Shown: positions 1 to 5,609, counted from the first letter of the stretch. The stretch is 6,879 nt of DNA from an uncultured Desulfobacca sp. (GCA_937958145.1 CALGOE010000058.1:1-6879), one strand, 5' to 3'. The notes: a model not told the origin generated them from the letters alone. A program made the numbers and translations.

Positions 1-150
1 CCCGAAACCCGGAACCCGGAACTCGAAACTCGAAACCCGAAACCCGAAACCCGAAACCCGAAACTCAAAACTCGAAACCCGAAACTCGAAACTCGAAACC
101 CGAAACTCGAAACTCGAAACTCAAAACTCGAAACTCGAAACCCGAAACCC
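1..150. repeat. Heptamer tandem array (GAAACCC/GAAACTC), about 21 units
   Basis: From base 4 to base 150 the sequence reads as 21 consecutive 7-bp units with no insertion or deletion; the three bases before them look like the end of another unit, so the array probably continues outside the window. Ten units end in CCC and eleven in CTC. The only other changes are G to A at unit position 1 (units at 67 and 123) and A to G at position 2 (units at 11 and 18), so every variant is a transition. The last unit directly abuts the Shine-Dalgarno sequence of the desulfoferrodoxin gene, so the array occupies the place where a promoter would be expected, and no -35/-10 pair is visible in it. Four adjacent CCC units (32-59) put four evenly spaced GGG runs on the minus strand. 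There are no spacers, so this is not CRISPR. Its function is unknown. Confidence 0.97.
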
Positions 151-158
151 AAGGAGGT
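151..158 (+). promoter_or_regulatory. Strong Shine-Dalgarno of the desulfoferrodoxin gene
   Basis: AAGGAGGT is a near-perfect anti-16S match and lies 5 bases before the ATG at 164, which fixes that start. It begins exactly where the heptamer array stops, so the 5' leader of any transcript starting further upstream would consist almost entirely of repeat. Confidence 0.9.
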
Positions 159-163
159 ATCCC

Positions 164-538
164 ATGACGGCACAACTGGAAGTCTATAAATGTGAAATCT
201 GCGGCAATATCGTTGAGGTCCTGCATGCCGGGCCGGGGCAGTTGGTCTGCTGCGGTCAGCCCATGAAAAAGTATGAAGAAAACACCGTCGACGCGGCCAA
301 AGAGAAGCACGTGCCGGTGATTGACAAAACCGCCGAGGGCTTCAAGGTCAAGGTCGGCAGCGTGCCCCATCCCATGGAAGAGAAACATTACATCGAGTGG
401 ATTGAAATTATCGCCGACGGCAAGACCTACCGGAAATATCTCAAACCCGGGGAGGCACCGGAAGCGGTTTTCTGCATTGACGCCGCCCAAGTAACCGCAA
501 GAGAATACTGCAACCTCCACGGACTCTGGAAGGCCTAA
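164..538 (+). CDS. dfx: Desulfoferrodoxin (two-iron superoxide reductase)
   Basis: This 124-residue cytoplasmic enzyme reduces superoxide to hydrogen peroxide without making O2, normally with electrons from rubredoxin. The N-terminal desulforedoxin-like domain (about 1-36) carries the FeS4 centre I ligands Cys10, Cys13, Cys29 and Cys30. The C-terminal superoxide reductase domain carries the catalytic Fe(His)4Cys centre II: His49, His69, His75, Cys116 and His119, with the conserved Glu47-Lys48 pair beside the active site. These numbers agree with the well-studied Desulfarculus baarsii enzyme, so length and start are normal and no key residue is missing. The start is supported by a strong Shine-Dalgarno. 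The ferritin gene begins 3 bases after its stop, so the two are probably translated together. A heptamer array replaces the usual promoter region. The older name rbo is also used for this gene. The assignment is very secure. Confidence 0.97.
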   Translation: MTAQLEVYKCEICGNIVEVLHAGPGQLVCCGQPMKKYEENTVDAAKEKHVPVIDKTAEGFKVKVGSVPHPMEEKHYIEWIEIIADGKTYRKYLKPGEAPEAVFCIDAAQVTAREYCNLHGLWKA

Positions 539-541
539 GCC

Positions 542-1054
542 ATGTTAAGCGCTACGATGGAGCAGGAGCTCAATAAACAGCTCAATGCCGAACTCTATTC
601 CGCCTATCTCTATCTGTCCATGGCCGCCTGGTTTTATGCCCAGAATCTGAATGGCTTTGCCAACTGGATGATGGTGCAGAATCAGGAGGAGACCATGCAC
701 GCCATGAAGTTCTATAACTTCATCAACGAACGGGGCGGGCGGGTCCGCCTGGACACCATTGCCAGACCGGAAGCCGAATGGGCGTCGCCGCTGGACGTCT
801 TTGAGGCCACCCTCCGCCATGAGCAGAAGGTAACCGGACTGATCAATCACCTGGCGGACGTGGCCATGGCCGAGCGGGATCATGCCACCAACGCCTTCCT
901 GCAGTGGTTCATCACCGAGCAGGTGGAAGAAGAGGCCTCGGCGGAAACCATCATCCAAAACCTGAAATTGGCCGGCGACAACCCCCAGGCCCTGCTCATG
1001 CTGGACCGGGAGCTGGGGACCCGGGTCTTTACGCCGCCAGCGACAGCAGCTTAA
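542..1054 (+). CDS. ftnA: Ferritin (non-haem, FtnA-like)
   Basis: This 170-residue protein is a bacterial ferritin, a 24-mer cage subunit that oxidises Fe(II) and stores it as a mineral core in the cytoplasm. The ferroxidase centre is complete in canonical numbering: Glu17, Glu50, His53, Glu94 and Gln127, with Glu126 and Glu130 available for a third iron site and Tyr24 nearby. There is no Met haem ligand pattern of a bacterioferritin and no rubredoxin-like C-terminal domain, which excludes rubrerythrin. The ATG at 542 is preferred over ATG 557 because it gives the canonical numbering and lies 3 bases after the desulfoferrodoxin stop. Its Shine-Dalgarno (GGAAGG, about 527-533) lies inside the upstream gene, which suggests translational coupling. 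Pairing with superoxide reductase makes sense because superoxide and peroxide release and react with free iron. A strong terminator follows 16 bases after the stop. Confidence 0.95.
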   Translation: MLSATMEQELNKQLNAELYSAYLYLSMAAWFYAQNLNGFANWMMVQNQEETMHAMKFYNFINERGGRVRLDTIARPEAEWASPLDVFEATLRHEQKVTGLINHLADVAMAERDHATNAFLQWFITEQVEEEASAETIIQNLKLAGDNPQALLMLDRELGTRVFTPPATAA

Positions 1055-1069
1055 GGCATTGACTGAGGC

Positions 1070-1106
1070 AAGGGGCTTGACGGCCAACGGCCGGAGCCCC
1101 TTTTTT
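1070..1106 (+). terminator. Intrinsic terminator after the dfx-ferritin pair
   Basis: AAGGGGCT (1070-1077) pairs perfectly with AGCCCCTT (1095-1102). The stem continues after a small bulge as a second 5-bp stem (1081-1085 with 1089-1093, loop AAC), and six T follow at 1101-1106. This is a textbook rho-independent terminator and it ends the superoxide reductase-ferritin transcript. Confidence 0.93.
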
Positions 1107-1114
1107 GCTAGTGC

Positions 1115-1140
1115 CGGGTTGGCAGGGCGGGGCGAACCCG
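1115..1140 (+). other. Inverted repeat between terminator and oxidoreductase operon
   Basis: CGGGTT (1115-1120) is the reverse complement of AACCCG (1135-1140), with a 14-base G-rich loop. It lies in the 58 bases between the upstream terminator and the start of the oxidoreductase gene, a stretch in which no clear -35/-10 pair is visible. It could be a leader hairpin or operator, or only a chance GC-rich repeat. Confidence 0.3.
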
Positions 1141-1164
1141 CCGAGGCGCACAGTAGGGAGACGT

Positions 1165-2868
1165 ATGGGACGTCAGGACGTTACTCTTCTCATCGGCGGT
1201 GAGGCCGGGCAGGGTTTGGTGACCATTGCCATGATCCTCACCAAGGCCCTGGTCCGCTCGGGTTATTACATCGTGGTGACCCAGAGCTATCAATCCCGCA
1301 TCCGGGGCGGCCACAATACCTTTGCCATCCGCATCAGCCCCCAGGAGATCATCGCCTCCCGGGCGGCGGTGGATCTGCTGGTGGCCCTGAATGCCGAAAC
1401 CATCCACCTGCACCAGGCCGAAATGAGCCCGGAAAACCTTATCTTGGTGGATGAGCGCTTTGCCCCGGGCCATGACCACGTCCTTAAGGTGCCCTTTCAG
1501 GAGTTTGCTTCCGACCGCACCGTCAATGTGGCCTATCTGGGTGTTTTGACGCAACTTTTGGGGTTGAATGACGCCGTCGTCTTCCAGGCCCTGGAAGATT
1601 ATTTCGGCGCCAAAAAGCCGGAGGTCACTGCGGCCAACCGGGAGGTCTTCGCCAAGGCCATCCAATGGGCCGATGACCAGCACCTGCCGGACACGGTCCG
1701 GTTGGCGCCAGCCCTTAGCAGCCAGCCGCGTCTGATGCTGAACGGCAACGAAGCCATAGCCCTGGGAGCCATCTCCGCCGGCCTGAAATTCTGCGCTTTT
1801 TATCCCATGACGCCCTCCACCTCCATCCCTCTGACGCTGCAGGCCGCGGCGGATACCATGGGACTGGTGGTGGAGCAGGCCGAAGACGAAATTGCCGCCA
1901 TCAATATGGCCATCGGCGCCTCCTACGCCGGGGTGCCGGCCATGGTGGCCACCTCCGGCGGCGGATTCGCCCTCATGGTGGAAGGGGTAAGCTTGGCCGG
2001 CATGACGGAAACCCCGGTTTTCATCGTCGTGGCCCAACGCCCCGGCCCGGCCACCGGGCTGCCCACCCGCACCGAGCAGGGTGATCTGGAATTTGTTCTG
2101 CATGCCGGCCACGGGGAGTTCCCCCGGGCCATCTTTGCCCCCGGGACCGTCGAAGAGTGTTTCCATCTGAGCCGCCAGGCCTTATTTTTAGCAGAAAAAT
2201 ACCAGACCCCCATCTTTTTGCTCACCGACCAGTTCCTGGCCGACTCCTACCGGGCCGTGGTGCCCTTCGACATTGACGCCCTCGACGCCGTCCGGGTGGG
2301 CAGCGACCCGGCCGCCGTGCCCACACCGTATCGCCGCTACGCCTTTACCGAGAGCGGCGTTTCGCCCCGCCTGCTGCCGGGCTTGAGTGAGCACCTGGTC
2401 ATCTGCGACAGCGATGAACACACCCCCGACGGCCACATTACCGAAGACCTGACGGTGCGCCAACAGATGGTGGACAAACGGCTGCGCAAAGAGGCGGGGC
2501 TGCGGGCCGAAGTCATCCCGCCGGCTTATGTCGGCCACGTCAGTCCCGACCTCCTCCTGGTCACCTGGGGCTCCAACCGGGGCGCGGTCCTGGAAGCGGC
2601 GGCCCTCCTGAAAGCCCAAGGGAAAAAGGTGGCGGCCCTGTGTTTCTCCCAGGTCTGGCCGCTGGTGCCCGGGCATTTTCTGGATCATCTGCAGAGCGCC
2701 CGGGAGGTGGTCATGGTGGAAGGCAACGCCCTGGGCCAGCTGGCCCGGCTCATCCGCCGGGAGACCGGCTTTTACATCCCCCGGCACATCCGGCGCTACG
2801 ACGGCCTGCCCATTACCCCGGAATACATCCTGGAGGCGCTGGCCTCCGGTGCAGGAGCGGTGAGGTGA
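1165..2868 (+). CDS. 2-oxoacid:ferredoxin oxidoreductase, fused gamma-alpha subunit
   Basis: This 567-residue protein is the large subunit of an alpha2beta2-type 2-oxoacid:acceptor oxidoreductase, which oxidatively decarboxylates a 2-oxoacid to acyl-CoA and passes electrons to a low-potential carrier. Residues 1 to about 180 form the gamma domain, with the glycine-rich IGGEAGQG (10-17) and the RIRGGHNTF segment (45-53). The alpha/pyrimidine-binding domain begins near 190; it contains YPMTPS (213-218) and the QRPGPATGLPTRTEQGDL segment (291-308), typical of the family. A transketolase C-like domain fills about 475-560. No Fe-S cysteine motif is present, as expected, because the cluster is in the beta subunit. 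An in-frame TTG at 1105 would add 20 residues but lies inside the upstream terminator; ATG 1165 follows AGGGAG (1155-1160) and starts right at the conserved domain. The stop lies 4 bases before the beta subunit ATG. The fused architecture is common in 2-oxoglutarate-type (KorA-like) enzymes, but the substrate cannot be fixed: pyruvate, 2-oxoglutarate or branched-chain acids remain possible. Confidence 0.93.
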   Translation: MGRQDVTLLIGGEAGQGLVTIAMILTKALVRSGYYIVVTQSYQSRIRGGHNTFAIRISPQEIIASRAAVDLLVALNAETIHLHQAEMSPENLILVDERFAPGHDHVLKVPFQEFASDRTVNVAYLGVLTQLLGLNDAVVFQALEDYFGAKKPEVTAANREVFAKAIQWADDQHLPDTVRLAPALSSQPRLMLNGNEAIALGAISAGLKFCAFYPMTPSTSIPLTLQAAADTMGLVVEQAEDEIAAINMAIGASYAGVPAMVATSGGGFALMVEGVSLAGMTETPVFIVVAQRPGPATGLPTRTEQGDLEFVLHAGHGEFPRAIFAPGTVEECFHLSRQALFLAEKYQTPIFLLTDQFLADSYRAVVPFDIDALDAVRVGSDPAAVPTPYRRYAFTESGVSPRLLPGLSEHLVICDSDEHTPDGHITEDLTVRQQMVDKRLRKEAGLRAEVIPPAYVGHVSPDLLLVTWGSNRGAVLEAAALLKAQGKKVAALCFSQVWPLVPGHFLDHLQSAREVVMVEGNALGQLARLIRRETGFYIPRHIRRYDGLPITPEYILEALASGAGAVR

Positions 2869-2872
2869 TCTC

Positions 2873-3724
2873 ATGTTAGATGTGTCCATTTACGGCAACT
2901 ACGAAACCGCCTGGTGTCCGGGCTGCGGCAATTTCCGGATTTTGCCGGCCGTAAAAAAGGCCCTGGCCGAAAGCAATCTGGCGCCGCACCAGGTGACTTT
3001 TATCTCCGGCATCGGTCAGGCCGCCAAGGCGCCGCATTATCTCAATGCCAATCTCTTTAATGGCCTCCATGGCCGCTCCCTGCCGGTGGCGACGGGGGCG
3101 CGCTTGGCCAACCACACCCAGCCGGTGATCGTTGAAAGCGGCGACGGCTGCAGCTACGGCGAGGGCGGCAATCATTTCCTGGCCGCCATCCGACGCAACG
3201 TTGACCTGACCATGCTGGTGCACAACAATCAGGTCTATGGACTCACCAAAGGCCAGGCCAGCCCTACTTCGGACGAAGGTTTTGTTACCAAGGCCCAGCC
3301 CCACGGCGTTTTTGCCATGCCTTTCAATCCTTTGGCCGTAGCCGTGGCCTTGCAGGCCAATTTTGTGGCCCGAGCCTTTGCCGGTCTGGAGGACCACCTG
3401 GTGGCGATGATCAAGCAGGCCCTGGCTCACCCCGGCTTCGCCCTGGTGGACATCCTCCAGCCCTGTGTCTCCTTCAATAAGGTCAACACCTTCGGCTGGT
3501 ATAAAAACCGCTGCTACGTGCTGCCCGATTCCTATGACCCCACGGATTGGCCCACGGCCATGGTGACGGCCCACGAATGGGGTGACAGAATTCCTCTGGG
3601 AGTGATATACAAAAATAATCGGCTGCCGTTTGAGGCTCATTTCGCCTGCTTGCAGGAGATGCCCCTGGTCCGGCAACCGGTGTCTAAGGCCAAATTTCAG
3701 GAGCTTTTGGCCCATTTTCAATAA
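2873..3724 (+). CDS. 2-oxoacid:ferredoxin oxidoreductase, TPP-binding beta subunit
   Basis: This 283-residue partner of the upstream subunit binds thiamine pyrophosphate and the Fe-S cluster. WCPGCGN gives Cys15 and Cys18; LQPC gives Cys198, matching the distal cluster ligand of the family. The TPP/Mg motif is GDG (90-92) followed after 25 residues by Asn118-Asn119, within a segment reading NNQVYG-TKGQ-SPTS. Two positions are unusual. After SGIG, where single-cluster enzymes such as the Sulfolobus one have the remaining cysteine ligand, residue 49 is Gln. The residue after GDG, often Asp, is Cys93. From memory these belong to a subfamily seen in anaerobes, but I cannot verify that here. Either the cluster has an unusual fourth ligand or it differs from the standard [4Fe-4S]. 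No ferredoxin-like delta subunit is encoded nearby. The start is supported by GAGGTGAT (2862-2869), which overlaps the upstream stop and indicates translational coupling. Confidence 0.93.
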   Translation: MLDVSIYGNYETAWCPGCGNFRILPAVKKALAESNLAPHQVTFISGIGQAAKAPHYLNANLFNGLHGRSLPVATGARLANHTQPVIVESGDGCSYGEGGNHFLAAIRRNVDLTMLVHNNQVYGLTKGQASPTSDEGFVTKAQPHGVFAMPFNPLAVAVALQANFVARAFAGLEDHLVAMIKQALAHPGFALVDILQPCVSFNKVNTFGWYKNRCYVLPDSYDPTDWPTAMVTAHEWGDRIPLGVIYKNNRLPFEAHFACLQEMPLVRQPVSKAKFQELLAHFQ

Positions 3725-3741
3725 ATTGGAGGAGGACGGCG

Positions 3742-3927
3742 ATGGCCAATTTTGCTGAGATGTGGCAGTGCCAAACCGCCAACTGCGGCTATATTTATGA
3801 TCCGGAACGGGGCGATAAGAAGGGCAAGATCCCCAAAGGCACCAGGTTTGAAGACCTGCCCGACGATTGGAAGTGCCCCCTGTGCGGGGTCGGCAAGGCT
3901 TTTTTCAAACGATTGGCCGCGGCTTAA
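3742..3927 (+). CDS. Rubredoxin with CX4C first motif (type 2 rubredoxin)
   Basis: This 61-residue mononuclear FeS4 protein carries single electrons in the cytoplasm. The iron ligands are Cys10, Cys15, Cys45 and Cys48. The second pair is a standard CPLCG knuckle, but the first is CX4CGY instead of the usual CX2CGY, the spacing known from the second rubredoxin (Rd-2) of Desulfovibrio desulfuricans. The rest is a normal rubredoxin: GYIYDPERGD, then IPKGTRFEDLPDDWKCP. Lys/Ala-rich residues follow the last knuckle, so the C-terminus is slightly longer than in small rubredoxins. A strong Shine-Dalgarno, GGAGGAGGA (3728-3736), precedes the ATG. Only 17 bases separate it from the oxidoreductase beta subunit, so it is very probably in the same transcript and is a candidate electron acceptor of that enzyme. 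Other possible partners are the superoxide reductase and the flavodiiron protein in this window. Confidence 0.95.
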   Translation: MANFAEMWQCQTANCGYIYDPERGDKKGKIPKGTRFEDLPDDWKCPLCGVGKAFFKRLAAA

Positions 3928-3940
3928 GCCGGATTATGAC

Positions 3941-3968
3941 TTGCATTTTATCAGCCAATGCTTATCTA
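3941..3968 (+). promoter_or_regulatory. Possible sigma-70-type promoter for the second rubredoxin
   Basis: TTGCAT (3941-3946) and TATCTA (3963-3968) are separated by 16 bases, inside a stretch (about 3930-3995) clearly richer in A+T than the surrounding genes. TATAAA at 3967 is an alternative -10 but would leave a 20-base spacer. The 135-base gap between the two rubredoxins is the longest between plus-strand genes in this window, which supports a separate start of transcription. No experimental support is available. Confidence 0.35.
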
Positions 3969-3996
3969 TAAATGAACACCTAAGGCTATCAAATCT

Positions 3997-4014
3997 GGCG
4001 GCGACAGCGCCGCC
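3997..4014 (+). other. GC-rich hairpin in the leader of the second rubredoxin
   Basis: GGCGGCG (3997-4003) pairs perfectly with CGCCGCC (4008-4014) around the loop ACAG. No T run follows, so it is not a standard intrinsic terminator. It lies between the candidate promoter and the Shine-Dalgarno of the second rubredoxin, where it could stabilise the leader or the 3' end of the upstream transcript, or slow the polymerase. Confidence 0.5.
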
Positions 4015-4062
4015 CAGCCATCCTGCGTTACAGTGGACTGAATGCACAAAGGAGAAAAAAAC

Positions 4063-4221
4063 ATGAAGAAATACGTCTGCAGCGTCTGCGGTTTTGTCTA
4101 TGACCCGGCCAAAGGAGATCCGGAAAACAACATCCCCGCCGGTACTCCCTTTGAAAATCTGCCCGACTCCTGGGTCTGCCCCGTCTGCGGCGCCTCTAAA
4201 GATCAATTCGAGGCTGAATAA
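4063..4221 (+). CDS. Rubredoxin, classical small type (CX2C)
   Basis: This 52-residue protein is a classical cytoplasmic rubredoxin. The ligands are Cys6, Cys9, Cys39 and Cys42, the same numbers as in clostridial and Desulfovibrio rubredoxins, with YVCSVCGFVYDP, the central IPAGTPFENLPDSW stretch and CPVCGASKDQF. It starts at ATG 4063 behind AAAGGAG (4048-4054) with 8 bases of spacing, and ends at TAA 4219-4221. It differs from the rubredoxin just upstream in the first ligand loop and in its more acidic C-terminus, so it is not a simple recent duplicate. The usual role is electron delivery to superoxide reductase and to rubredoxin:oxygen oxidoreductase, and both such enzymes are encoded in this window. 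A possible own promoter precedes it and a strong terminator follows, so it may be transcribed separately from the flavodiiron gene. Confidence 0.96.
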   Translation: MKKYVCSVCGFVYDPAKGDPENNIPAGTPFENLPDSWVCPVCGASKDQFEAE

Positions 4222-4259
4222 GCCCCCTCGTTTTGCCTGGAACATGTCTTCCCAGTACC

Positions 4260-4290
4260 GCCCGGGGGTGGTTTCCCCGGGCTTTTTTTT
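4260..4290 (+). terminator. Intrinsic terminator after the second rubredoxin
   Basis: An 8-bp perfect stem, GCCCGGGG (4260-4267) with CCCCGGGC (4275-4282), encloses a 7-base loop and is followed by eight T (4283-4290). It separates the rubredoxin gene from the flavodiiron gene, whose start lies only 48 bases further on. Confidence 0.94.
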
Positions 4291-4299
4291 GAGGAGCGG

Positions 4300-4309
4300 A
4301 GAAATTTCT
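4300..4309. promoter_or_regulatory. Perfect 10-bp palindrome ahead of the flavodiiron gene
   Basis: AGAAATTTCT is a perfect palindrome between the preceding terminator and the Shine-Dalgarno (AAGGAG, 4327-4332) of the flavodiiron gene. In a region this small it could be an operator half-site pair, but it matches no regulator motif I recognise (it is not a Rex, Fur or PerR consensus) and may be chance. Confidence 0.25.
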
Positions 4310-4338
4310 GCCCTCGGCAAACCAACAAGGAGCTAGCG

Positions 4339-5535
4339 ATGTTTCCCGTGGCCATAAAAGACAACGTTTATTGGGTCGGCGCCATCGACTGGAATATCCG
4401 CGATTTCCACGGTTATTCGACGTATAAAGGCACCACCTACAACGCCTACCTCATCCTAGATGACAAGATCACCCTGGTGGACACCGTCAAATATCCCTTC
4501 CGGGAGGAATTGCTGAACAACATCCGGCAGCTCATCGATCCCGCCCGGATCGATTACCTCATTGTCAACCATGTGGAGATGGACCATGCCGGGTCGGTGC
4601 AGTATATCACCGATCTGGTCAAACCCGAAAAGATCTTCTGCTCACCCATGGGCCAGAAAAATATGCTGGCCTACAACCTCTCGCCCGACTACCCCTATGA
4701 GGTGGTAAAGACCGGCCAATCCATCAGTTTGGGAAAAAAGACCGTCCAGTTCATCGAAACTCGCATGCTGCATTGGCCGGACAGCATGTTCTCCTATCTC
4801 CCCCAGGACAAGCTGCTCATCTCCAGCGACGCCTTTGGCGAACATTGGGCCACCAACGAACGGTTTGACGACCAGGTGGATATGGCGGAGCTCATGGCCC
4901 ATGCCGCCAAGTATTACGCCAATATCCTCTTGCTGTACTCGCCCCTGGTGCAGAAACTCCTGGCCGAAGTCCAGAAGCTGGGCCTGGAGATCGACATGAT
5001 CGCCCCGGACCACGGCCTCATCTGGCGGGGCAACCCGGGGGCCATCATTCAGGCCTACGACCGCTGGAGCCGCCAGGAGACCGCCCAGAAAGCCGTGGTC
5101 ATCTACGACACCATGTGGCACAGCACCGAAAAGATGGCCCACGCCATCGTCGAGGGGCTGACCCGCGAGGATATTTCTACCAAACTGATGAATCTGAAGG
5201 TCAACCATCGCAGCGAGATCATGACCGAGGTGCTGGACGCCAAGGCCATCATCTGCGGCAGCTCCACCCTCAATAACAACATACTGCCCACCATGGCCGA
5301 CATCCTGACCTACATGAAGGGGCTCAAGCCGGTCAATAAGATCGCCGCCGCCTTCGGTTCCTATGGCTGGAGTGGTGAGGCGGTAGGGCAGATCAATCAA
5401 TATTTTGAGGAGATGAAATTCACTCTGGCCAGCCCGGGCATCAAGGTCCTCTATGGCCCCAACGAGGCTGATCTGCAGAATTGTGCAGCCTTGGGCCAGC
5501 AGATCGGCCGGATGATCAAGGAGCAGGTGAAATAA
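4339..5535 (+). CDS. roo: Flavodiiron protein (rubredoxin:oxygen oxidoreductase type)
   Basis: This 398-residue class A flavodiiron protein reduces O2 to water (some members reduce NO to N2O) in the cytoplasm, using electrons passed through its FMN, commonly from rubredoxin. The N-terminal metallo-beta-lactamase-like domain (about 1-250) carries a complete diiron site: His78, Glu80, Asp82, His145, Asp164 and His225, each one lower than in the Desulfovibrio gigas enzyme, with the non-ligand His83 also present. The flavodoxin domain (about 252-398) has the FMN phosphate loop YDTMWHSTEKMA (256-267), the GSSTLNNNILPT loop (308-319) and AFGSYGWSGEA (338-348). There is no C-terminal rubredoxin or flavin reductase fusion, so an external rubredoxin is needed; two are encoded just upstream. 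AAGGAG lies 6 bases before the ATG. A terminator precedes the gene, so it either has its own promoter in a very short gap or depends on readthrough. O2 versus NO preference cannot be told from sequence. Confidence 0.96.
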   Translation: MFPVAIKDNVYWVGAIDWNIRDFHGYSTYKGTTYNAYLILDDKITLVDTVKYPFREELLNNIRQLIDPARIDYLIVNHVEMDHAGSVQYITDLVKPEKIFCSPMGQKNMLAYNLSPDYPYEVVKTGQSISLGKKTVQFIETRMLHWPDSMFSYLPQDKLLISSDAFGEHWATNERFDDQVDMAELMAHAAKYYANILLLYSPLVQKLLAEVQKLGLEIDMIAPDHGLIWRGNPGAIIQAYDRWSRQETAQKAVVIYDTMWHSTEKMAHAIVEGLTREDISTKLMNLKVNHRSEIMTEVLDAKAIICGSSTLNNNILPTMADILTYMKGLKPVNKIAAAFGSYGWSGEAVGQINQYFEEMKFTLASPGIKVLYGPNEADLQNCAALGQQIGRMIKEQVK

Positions 5536-5609
5536 CCCAATGGCGGCACTCGGTTAAGGTGTCAGCAACTCTGGGCCCTTTTGCGAGGTGGTGATCAAAC
5601 ATCGCCTCT

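Noticed and set aside
1..150. CRISPR array or telomere-like sequence
   Set aside because: There are no spacers and the unit is only 7 bp. Although GGGTTTC on the minus strand recalls telomeric repeats, nothing indicates a linear end.
65..520. Minus-strand open frame through the heptamer array and dfx, with repeating Gly-Phe-Glu-Phe-Arg-Val residues
   Set aside because: A stop-free 7-bp repeat gives a 7-residue peptide repeat automatically; the rest is the antisense of the clear desulfoferrodoxin gene.
1105..1164. Earlier TTG start of the oxidoreductase gamma-alpha subunit
   Set aside because: The TTG lies in the T run of the upstream terminator, has no ribosome site, and the added 20 residues do not resemble the family; ATG 1165 has AGGGAG and begins at the conserved domain.
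1108..2166. Long minus-strand open frame (about 352 residues) opposite the oxidoreductase gene
   Set aside because: Its composition is Gly/His/Gln/Asp-rich, as expected for the antisense of a GC-rich gene, and the plus strand encodes a fully recognisable enzyme.
2188..3721. Further minus-strand open frames opposite the alpha and beta subunits
   Set aside because: No recognisable domain; they are shadows of the well-supported plus-strand genes.
3752..4066. Plus-strand open frame of about 104 residues overlapping the first rubredoxin and the gap after it
   Set aside because: It is a frame-shifted reading of the rubredoxin gene continuing into non-coding sequence, with no family resemblance.
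5536..5609. Terminator between the convergent flavodiiron and DUF2442 genes
   Set aside because: Only an imperfect 6-bp pairing (GAGGTG with CGCCTC) is visible and no T run follows on either strand, so I do not call a terminator.
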